The position numbers were made by a program, and so were the translations under genes. DNA of 28,507 bases from Nanoarchaeota archaeon (GTDB lineage: Archaea; EX4484-52; LFW-46), in contig JAHILE010000044.1 in NCBI GenBank assembly GCA_018897155.1, positions 1-28,507 on the forward strand. The letters run 5' to 3'. The notes beneath the pieces are model-generated. The model was not told the DNA's origin. It did not search any database and saw only the letters and a program-made list of their open reading frames with translations. Shown here one piece after another: positions 22,941-28,507 of this stretch. How positions within the stretch are numbered: position 1 is the stretch's first letter; each line of letters starts with the position of its first letter.

Positions 22941-22961
22941 TATTGATAATCTCAATCAATA
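22941..22961. promoter_or_regulatory. candidate Fur/Zur operator
   Basis: TATTGAT (22941-22947) and ATCAATA (22955-22961) are perfect 7-bp inverted repeats with a 7-base spacer, 21 bp in all, the size of a Fur-family box. It covers the predicted start of the repressor transcript (TATA at 22964-22972 on the minus strand) and adjoins the importer promoter. Confidence 0.55.
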
Positions 22962-23005
22962 GTATATTTAAAGTGAGGGGGTTTATATATCTTTGGGCGT
23001 TCTAG

Positions 23006-23986
23006 ATGAAAACTAAAGTTATTATTGTATCTGTGTTGATTGTTGCTGTCGTATTGGTTGCCGGATGTATAGACAATACTCCAAAAGCAACAAATGAAAA
23101 AATAAAAGTAGTAACAACTCTTTTCCCACTATATGAATTCGCAAAAGAAGTTGGGGGATATAATGTGGAAGTGACATTATTGCTTCCGCCAGGAGCCGAA
23201 GCCCATACATTTGAGCCAAAGCCAAGCGACATCAAAAAAATAAACGATGCTGATGTGTTCTTATACATTGGAGCAGGCATGGAACCATGGGCTCATGACA
23301 TTGTAGAAGGTTCTAATAATAAAGAATTGTTGCTTATAGATGCAAGTTCTAAAGTAACTTTGATTAAATCAGGAGAGCATGAAGAACACGAACATGAGGC
23401 AGAAGAAGAACACGACCACGAATCAGAAGAACATGAAGAAGAGCATCAGCATGGAGAATATGATCCTCATATCTGGCTTGACTTTGATAATGATAAAAAG
23501 ATAATTGACGCAATCTCTCAGATTCTTGCCCAAAAAGACCAAAAGAATGCAGAGTTTTATATGAAAAATGCTCAACAGTATAATGCTAAGCTGAGTTCCT
23601 TGAATCAAAAATATAGTGATGGACTTTCTAATTGCAAACAAAAGGAGTTCATATCTGGAGGGCATAACGCATTTGCATATCTAGCTCATAAGTATCATCT
23701 TGAGTCAATATCTGCATTTGGCGTATCGCCTGACTCTGAGCCAACACCTCAAAAAATCAAGCAGATAGTTGACTTGACAAAAGAGCATAACATAAAATAC
23801 ATCTATTTTGAAAAGCTGGTGAATCCAAAAATGGCAGAAACAATTGCAAAGGAAGCAAATGCGAAAACATTAGTTTTAAACCCTGCGCATAATCTGCTCA
23901 AAGAGCAATTTCAGCAAGGAGTGACTTTCATATATTTGATGGAAGAAAACCTCCAAAATCTAAAAATTGGATTGGAGTGTGAGTAA
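23006..23986 (+). CDS. znuA: ZnuA-like metal-binding lipoprotein
   Basis: The 326-aa protein is the substrate-binding part of a zinc (or manganese) ABC importer. It begins with a signal peptide and lipobox VLVAGC (Cys21). Metal ligands of cluster A-1 binding proteins are visible: His67 (GAEAHTFEP), His155 (DPHIWLD) and the His of SGGHNAFAY, plus the FGVSPDSEPTP block. A loop at residues about 124-150 is packed with His and Glu, a feature of zinc-specific rather than manganese-specific members. It is the first gene of the znuA-znuC-znuB operon, divergent from the repressor. Confidence 0.93.
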   Translation: MKTKVIIVSVLIVAVVLVAGCIDNTPKATNEKIKVVTTLFPLYEFAKEVGGYNVEVTLLLPPGAEAHTFEPKPSDIKKINDADVFLYIGAGMEPWAHDIVEGSNNKELLLIDASSKVTLIKSGEHEEHEHEAEEEHDHESEEHEEEHQHGEYDPHIWLDFDNDKKIIDAISQILAQKDQKNAEFYMKNAQQYNAKLSSLNQKYSDGLSNCKQKEFISGGHNAFAYLAHKYHLESISAFGVSPDSEPTPQKIKQIVDLTKEHNIKYIYFEKLVNPKMAETIAKEANAKTLVLNPAHNLLKEQFQQGVTFIYLMEENLQNLKIGLECE

Positions 23987-23991
23987 AATTC

Positions 23992-24726
23992 ATGAGCAAC
24001 ATACTTCAGTTAGAAAAAGTATCTTTTTCCTATGGTAACTCAGATATTCTAAAAGACATTTCATTATCGGTAGAGAAAGGCGATTTTGTAGGATTAATAG
24101 GTCCAAATGGCTCAGGAAAGACTACACTGTTAAAGATACTTCTAGGAATCTTGACTCCACGAAAGGGTTCAGTTTATTTATTTGAAAAGGACTTGAAAAG
24201 ATTTAATAATTGGGGAAAAATTGGATACGTGCCTCAAAAAGCGACAAATATTGAAAAGAATTTCCCTGCTACCGTTTATGAAATAGTTTCCATGGGGCTT
24301 CTTTCTTCAAAGAAGTTGCCCAAAATATTTACGAAACAAGATGATATAAAAATAAAAAATGCTCTTTCTGTTGTCAAAATGGAAAAATGTTCACAAAAAA
24401 GAATTACTGAGCTTTCCGGAGGGCAACAGCAAAGAGTTTTAATCGCAAAAGCATTGGTTACTGAACCAGAAATCTTGATTCTTGACGAGCCAACAACAGG
24501 GGTTGATCAGGAAAACCAGAAATCATTTTATGACTTGCTTGGAAAATTGAATAAAGAGGGAATGACTATTATTTTAGTATCACATGATATTGGAAGAATA
24601 ACGAGATATGTGACCAAAATCGCAAGCATTAATCAAACTCTTAATTTTTATGGAACTCACAAAGAATTTTGCTCAAAAGATTTAGCTCATAAACATGAGC
24701 ATAAGTTATGCTTGGATAAAGGTTAA
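23992..24726 (+). CDS. znuC: ZnuC-like ABC transporter ATPase
   Basis: The 244-aa ATPase powers the importer. Walker A is GPNGSGKTT (37-45), the Q-loop lies in GYVPQKA, the signature is LSGGQQQR, Walker B is ILILDEPTTG, and the switch His is in LVSHD. The tail carries HKHEHKLC, possibly a metal-sensing or metal-binding end. It begins five bases after znuA and ends three before znuB, so the three are one operon. Confidence 0.95.
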   Translation: MSNILQLEKVSFSYGNSDILKDISLSVEKGDFVGLIGPNGSGKTTLLKILLGILTPRKGSVYLFEKDLKRFNNWGKIGYVPQKATNIEKNFPATVYEIVSMGLLSSKKLPKIFTKQDDIKIKNALSVVKMEKCSQKRITELSGGQQQRVLIAKALVTEPEILILDEPTTGVDQENQKSFYDLLGKLNKEGMTIILVSHDIGRITRYVTKIASINQTLNFYGTHKEFCSKDLAHKHEHKLCLDKG

Positions 24727-24729
24727 AAA

Positions 24730-25548
24730 ATGATTGAAATACTCTCTTACACATTCATGCAGAAAGCATTTATTTCAGGCATAGTTATAGCTATTGCCTG
24801 CTCGCTTTTAGGAATGTTTTTAGTATTAAGAAAATTCTCGCTGATTGGAGATGGAATTGCCCACATCTCTTTTGGAGGAGTCGCTACTGGACTGTTATTT
24901 AATGTAACTCCATTTATTGGTGCTCTTTTGTTTGGATTAATAGGTTCATTTGGAATACTAAAGCTGAAAGAAAAGTCACATTTACATGGAGATACTGCAA
25001 TAGGAATCGTAAGCCATGTAAGCCTGGGTATAGGAATATTTATTGCGAGCATTGCAAACGGTTTTAACGTAGATATAATGAGTTATTTGTTCGGAAGCAT
25101 ACTTTCAATAAAAACCGCAGAATTAGTATTATCTGTTTTTCTATCATTGACAGTTATCATCTTTATTCTCATTTACTATAAAGATTTGTTTTATATCTCA
25201 TTTGATGAAGAATCTGCAAAAGTTTCTGGAATAAACATAAATTTCCTTAATTCAATGCTAATCATTTTAACAGCAGTTACAATAGTCTGCTCAATGAATG
25301 TTGTAGGGCTTATGCTCGCATCATCATTAATAATCTTGCCCTCTGCATCTGCTTTGCAAGTTAAAGCAAGTTTTAAGAGAATTTTATTCTATGCTGTGAT
25401 TATCTCAGTATTTTCAGTAGTTTCGGGGCTTGTTATTGCATATTATTATGACTTTGCAGTCTCTGGAACTATTGTTCTGATTAATGCATTTGTTTTTCTA
25501 TCACTTTTAGTCTATAATAAAGCGCAGGCATATGGTGATGTTGCATAA
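24730..25548 (+). CDS. znuB: ZnuB-like ABC transporter permease
   Basis: The 272-aa protein has seven to nine hydrophobic segments and the ABC-3 (cluster 9) permease features: SLLGMFLVLRKFSLIGDGIAH, a conserved SHVSLG, the EESAKVSGIN loop, and VVGLMLASSLIILPSASA. It forms the membrane channel for the metal captured by the ZnuA-like protein. It is the last gene of the operon. The A+T-rich codon pattern matches its partners. Confidence 0.94.
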   Translation: MIEILSYTFMQKAFISGIVIAIACSLLGMFLVLRKFSLIGDGIAHISFGGVATGLLFNVTPFIGALLFGLIGSFGILKLKEKSHLHGDTAIGIVSHVSLGIGIFIASIANGFNVDIMSYLFGSILSIKTAELVLSVFLSLTVIIFILIYYKDLFYISFDEESAKVSGININFLNSMLIILTAVTIVCSMNVVGLMLASSLIILPSASALQVKASFKRILFYAVIISVFSVVSGLVIAYYYDFAVSGTIVLINAFVFLSLLVYNKAQAYGDVA

Positions 25549-25563
25549 CTCTGGAACTTTGAG

Positions 25564-25586
25564 AAGTTTTCGCGAAGCGAAAATTT
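25564..25586. repeat. hairpin downstream of the metal operon
   Basis: TTTTCGC/GCGAAAA with loop GAA, extendable by three pairs on each side. A related GCGAAGCG sequence follows at 25632-25639, flanked by CCCCT and AGGGG. The 186 bases from 25549 to 25734 contain nothing that looks coding. Confidence 0.6.
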
Positions 25587-25693
25587 GGGTGAGCAGCAGC
25601 GAACCTTAAAGCTCCATGTTATATCCCCTGAGCGAAGCGAGTGTAAACAGAGGGGGAGTTCCCGCCGACGGATGACGCAAAAACGTACGTAAC

Positions 25694-25701
25694 TTTATAT
25701 A
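25694..25701 (+). promoter_or_regulatory. TATA box of the surface-protein locus
   Basis: TTTATATA predicts a transcription start near 25724, eleven bases before the ATG at 25735 and well before the (AG)9 tract. Confidence 0.5.
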
Positions 25702-25734
25702 GCCGTCCACATAAAGAATAATAAGTCGGTTGAT

Positions 25735-25857
25735 ATGAATCATAAAACCTCCTTGCATAATAACGGTTTCAAGCCTTTGAAGCCGCTTACGCGCTTCAAA
25801 ATGCGCACTACTTCTTTAACGGACACGAAGAGAGAGAGAGAGAGAGCAATAATTTAA
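25735..25857 (+). CDS. 40-codon N-terminal frame interrupted by the AG repeat
   Basis: This frame starts MNHKTSLHNNGFKPLKPL, contains a second ATG at 25801 (MRTTSLTDTK), passes through the AG repeat as alternating Arg-Glu, and stops at 25855-25857. If the repeat were one unit shorter, it would run straight on as ...ESNNLKRSFALIGLSLVLL into the signal peptide of the large surface protein. I read it as the true beginning of that protein in an out-of-frame state. ATG 25801 may be the better start, because the first third overlaps an IS-end-like sequence. Confidence 0.5.
   Translation: MNHKTSLHNNGFKPLKPLTRFKMRTTSLTDTKRERERAII
25747..25763 (+). repeat. copy of an insertion-sequence end
   Basis: ACCTCCTTGCATAATAA matches 28374-28392 (ACCTCTTGCATAATTATAA) in the same orientation, with one base dropped and two added. 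It may be the remnant of an earlier insertion. Confidence 0.4.
25829..25846 (+). repeat. (AG)9 dinucleotide repeat
   Basis: Nine perfect AG units, the longest simple repeat noticed in the window. It lies exactly where the upstream start codons and the signal-peptide frame are out of register by one unit. Confidence 0.9.
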
Positions 25858-25871
25858 AGCGTTCTTTTGCA

Positions 25872-28373
25872 TTGATTGGACTTTCGCTTGTTCTTCTTAT
25901 GTTTGCATATTTTGTTTCCGCGGCAACCATTACAGTAAACCAACCGCCAACAATTACGGCAAACCGCACGCCGCTTCTGAACGTCACCTTCAACGAAACA
26001 GTTAACCAAACATGGTTCTCAATAGACAACGGAACAAACACAACCGCGTGCTACAACTGCACAAACTTCACAACGATTCTGAACAATGAATTTCCGACAA
26101 ACACAACAGGACTTGTCGGGTGGTGGAAGTTTAACCGAAATTCAGGTGAAAACGATACTCTTGCAATCGACTGGTCGGGCAACGGAAACAACGGCACAAT
26201 CAACAACACCAATCCGGGAATAGACAACTGCACAGGAAACTGCTCGGGATGGACAACAAACGGAAAGTTCGGGAATGCCATACGATTTGACGGGGTAAAT
26301 GATTATGTTCAAACGCCAAGCTTTGCGTTATCAAGCACAGACAATACTACAACGTTTGAATTTTGGTCAAAAGGGATCAACCAAACAGGTCATCAAACAT
26401 TTATATCTCATGGTGAATATATAGACGGAACTATAAGGATTCACAGACCATCTAATGGAAATAATTTGGCTTTTGAGTATTCTAATGGTACTACTTCATA
26501 TAAAGTAGTATCAACCACGAATTATTTTCAAGGATTTAATAGTTCTTGGTTATTTACTACTATTTCTGTGGACTATAATAATCGAATTGTAACATTCTAT
26601 AGGAACGGTGTTTTATTCTCAAATAGCAGTGTTTCAGAACCGATGATTTTTCCAGCTACAAACAGAGTAAAATACATTGGATCGCATAATCCAATATTAT
26701 ATTTCTTCAACGGTTCCATCGACGAAGTCCGCATATACAACCGTTCTTTGTCAGCAACAGAAGTCTACAACGATTATGCATTATCTTCAGGTCAACATAA
26801 CATAACCATATCTGCAAACGATAGTTCTGGGAATATCAACACAACTCTAAAGCAATTCACAATAGACAGCGCTGCTCCAGTCATAAACTTTACAAATCCA
26901 ACCCCTAACAATGAAATATTAAATCAGAACTGGGCATTCATAAACGCAACTTCTGACGAAACTCTAATCGGAGTTGTTCTCGAATGGGATGGAATAAACG
27001 AAACAATGCAAGGTTCTGGAATCAACTTTTATAAAAACAAAACGTGGCTTTCTGGCAACTATACATTCAAAGTTTACGGAACAGATACTTTGGGCAATAT
27101 AAATGTTTCGGAAACAAGGTGGGTTTATGCCAACTCCACCATTTCACCAGTCACAATTTCAACATCAGACGGTCTTAATATCACCGTTGCTCCAAATGGG
27201 ACGCTGTCAGGAATCAAAATAAATGATTCAGAATTGTTTTCTTCTGGCATTCTAAACGGCTTTTATCTCAAGGACTATGCAACTGGAAGCCCATTTATCC
27301 AGATGAAAGGAGAAATAACTAATTCTACAAGCAACTCGGTAAAAACACAAACCTCTTATGGAGACATTCAGTTTAATGCGACGTATACTGCTTATTCTAA
27401 TTATATCCAAATAGATGGTGATCTAAAGGATGAATCAGACACAGATAGGGCAATACAAATAGCTTTTGATTTACCTATAAATGCTACGGGATGGAATTGG
27501 TGGGATTACATACTTCAAAATAGAACCATAAACGATGCAACCACATATTCATATACCTTCGATTATGGTGTTGCAAGCCCAAGAACACAATCATATTATC
27601 CATTTTCCACAATATTGAATAATACTATGGGGATCACGATTTCAGTTCCAATGGATTCACCAAGAGTGTATAGATTAAGTTATAATACAAGCACGGGATT
27701 TAGGATAGAGTACGACATAGGATTATCGAATCAAACAAATAAGATTGGCGCAAGCAAGGCAAATTTCACATTCATCATTTACACGCTAGATGAGCCGGAA
27801 TGGGGATTCAGAAGCACCGTAAAAAAATACTATGAACTCAACCCGCAATATTTTATCAAAAGAGCAGTTCATGAAGGATTATGGATGGTTCTTACTTCAA
27901 CTGTGAAAGATATATCCAATCCAGATGACTTTGGTTTCGGATATGATGAGGAAAGCGGAAAGAATGCAAATGATTTCAATTACGACCATGGCATATATTC
28001 ACTTATGTACACCGAGCCATGGGGACTATGGCTTGGAAATTCATCATGGACCGCTACAAAGCCAAGCTATGATGAACGAATTAGCTTATTGAATAACAAA
28101 ACAAACGATACAGCAACTTGGAAATTCGGAATTACCTACAGTTATGCCGCAAATGCAGCAAAGAATTCTCTAATCACCAATGATACCGAGAAATGCCCTC
28201 TTGACTGGATAAACTATTTTTATAATGTTTGGAGTGGAGTATACATGCAGAATTTTGTGATCAATCCAGATCCTGAATTGCCGATTTTACCTAACAGGTA
28301 TAACCTAAGTATGCAAGAATATCAATATGGAATATACGGCGGAAGCATAGATAACTGGACCTATGAATATTAG
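25872..28373 (+). CDS. LamG-containing surface protein, out of frame at its start and cut at its end
   Basis: The body encodes 833 residues after a possible TTG at 25872; its own frame has no ATG, GTG or TTG between the stop at 25761 and that codon. A signal segment (LIGLSLVLLMFAYFVSAAT) precedes a LamG/concanavalin-like domain (about 80-302: GLVGWWKFN to GSIDEVRIYNRSL), an Ig-like domain (about 303-422), and a C-terminal region (425-833) that resembles an uncharacterised glycoside hydrolase-like family (WGFRSTVKKYYELNPQYF, GLWMVLTSTV, GIYGGSIDNW). Dozens of N-x-S/T sites indicate heavy glycosylation. The stop TAG is formed where an IS end begins, so the natural C-terminus is probably lost. 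Codon use is mosaic. Confidence 0.8.
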   Translation: MIGLSLVLLMFAYFVSAATITVNQPPTITANRTPLLNVTFNETVNQTWFSIDNGTNTTACYNCTNFTTILNNEFPTNTTGLVGWWKFNRNSGENDTLAIDWSGNGNNGTINNTNPGIDNCTGNCSGWTTNGKFGNAIRFDGVNDYVQTPSFALSSTDNTTTFEFWSKGINQTGHQTFISHGEYIDGTIRIHRPSNGNNLAFEYSNGTTSYKVVSTTNYFQGFNSSWLFTTISVDYNNRIVTFYRNGVLFSNSSVSEPMIFPATNRVKYIGSHNPILYFFNGSIDEVRIYNRSLSATEVYNDYALSSGQHNITISANDSSGNINTTLKQFTIDSAAPVINFTNPTPNNEILNQNWAFINATSDETLIGVVLEWDGINETMQGSGINFYKNKTWLSGNYTFKVYGTDTLGNINVSETRWVYANSTISPVTISTSDGLNITVAPNGTLSGIKINDSELFSSGILNGFYLKDYATGSPFIQMKGEITNSTSNSVKTQTSYGDIQFNATYTAYSNYIQIDGDLKDESDTDRAIQIAFDLPINATGWNWWDYILQNRTINDATTYSYTFDYGVASPRTQSYYPFSTILNNTMGITISVPMDSPRVYRLSYNTSTGFRIEYDIGLSNQTNKIGASKANFTFIIYTLDEPEWGFRSTVKKYYELNPQYFIKRAVHEGLWMVLTSTVKDISNPDDFGFGYDEESGKNANDFNYDHGIYSLMYTEPWGLWLGNSSWTATKPSYDERISLLNNKTNDTATWKFGITYSYAANAAKNSLITNDTEKCPLDWINYFYNVWSGVYMQNFVINPDPELPILPNRYNLSMQEYQYGIYGGSIDNWTYEY

Positions 28374-28394
28374 ACCTCTTGCATAATTATAAGG
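28372..28394 (-). mobile_element. terminal end of an IS5-like insertion sequence
   Basis: The sequence AGACCTCTTGCATAATTAT begins exactly at the break in the surface gene and resembles the GAGACCTTTGCA-type inverted repeats of IS5-related elements. A transposase tail pointing toward it follows at 28427. The other end lies outside the window, so no target duplication can be checked. Confidence 0.55.
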
Positions 28395-28409
28395 GCGTCA
28401 GCCCTTATA
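28388..28409. terminator. hairpin between IS end and transposase stop
   Basis: TATAAGGGC/GCCCTTATA, nine perfect pairs with loop GTCA. It lies 18 bases after the transposase stop codon and could end its transcript or block read-in from outside. Confidence 0.45.
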
Positions 28410-28426
28410 TCTTTTAATTCCTGATG

Positions 28427-28507
28427 TTAACCGACAAACTCGTTCAAGTCAAACCCTTGGTTCATCATTGCCCTGAAATTCACCAATCCATAAACAATAG
28501 AACTCGC
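28427..28507 (-). CDS. C-terminus of a transposase, cut by window edge
   Basis: The minus strand gives 26 codons to the stop at 28427, reading SSIVYGLVNFRAMMNQGFDL then NEFVG. This resembles the helical C-terminus of archaeal IS5-family DDE transposases. The last catalytic residue is outside the window. Its position next to an IS-like end supports the call. Confidence 0.5.
   Translation of the reverse strand, partial: ASSIVYGLVNFRAMMNQGFDLNEFVG

Overview
The window looks like part of an archaeal chromosome, most likely from a small-genome DPANN lineage; the exact phylum cannot be read from the sequence. The evidence is a class I lysyl-tRNA synthetase, ribosomal protein L15e, a CDP-archaeol synthase, a CTU1/Ncs6-type tRNA thiolase, and AT-rich TATA boxes 22-30 bases upstream of most starts. 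Most transcripts appear leaderless. Where a Shine-Dalgarno site decides a start it is the archaeal GGTGA type. Genes are dense, and several convergent pairs overlap or nearly touch at their stop codons.

Layout. (1) 1-1365: start of a transposase on the left edge, then a two-gene unit of a 68-aa protein and a caspase-like (clan CD) protease, then a hairpin-rich gap. (2) 1366-6400: a Bro-N/DinD-like protein, lysS, a cupredoxin-like lipoprotein, a site-2-protease-like membrane peptidase and a candidate structured RNA. (3) 6378-11258: divergent uppS and a GlmU-like nucleotidyltransferase around a 38-bp dyad, then a HAD phosphatase, a YvcK-family protein, and a DUF192 protein with a long basic tail. 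(4) 11311-17821: tRNA thiolase, a frameshifted gene, small charged proteins, a small PD-(D/E)XK-like protein, argS, and a minus-strand cluster of thioredoxin-like lipoprotein, RimB-like aspartyl protease and RimK-like ligase, with a 65-codon ORF in frame after the ligase stop. (5) 17906-22096: zinc-ribbon peptide, cation/proton antiporter, HD protein, L15e, CDP-archaeol synthase, and a degenerate CDP-alcohol phosphatidyltransferase-like protein. (6) 22100-25548: an AT-richer metal island with a NifX-like protein, a Fur/Zur-type repressor and a ZnuABC-type importer, with a 21-bp dyad in the divergent promoter. (7) 25549-28507: a large LamG surface protein whose start region is cut by an (AG)9 tract and whose 3' end is cut by an insertion-sequence end, followed by the tail of a transposase.

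How the genes fit together. Polyprenyl carrier synthesis, sugar-nucleotide synthesis and YvcK form an envelope-glycan neighbourhood. CarS and its neighbour belong to lipid headgroup chemistry. RimB and RimK suggest a reversible peptide-tagging cycle. ZnuABC with its repressor is a self-contained zinc (or manganese) uptake unit. The strongest unexpected signal is the (AG)9 repeat: losing one AG unit would join an upstream ATG to the surface protein's signal peptide, the arrangement of a phase-variable contingency locus.
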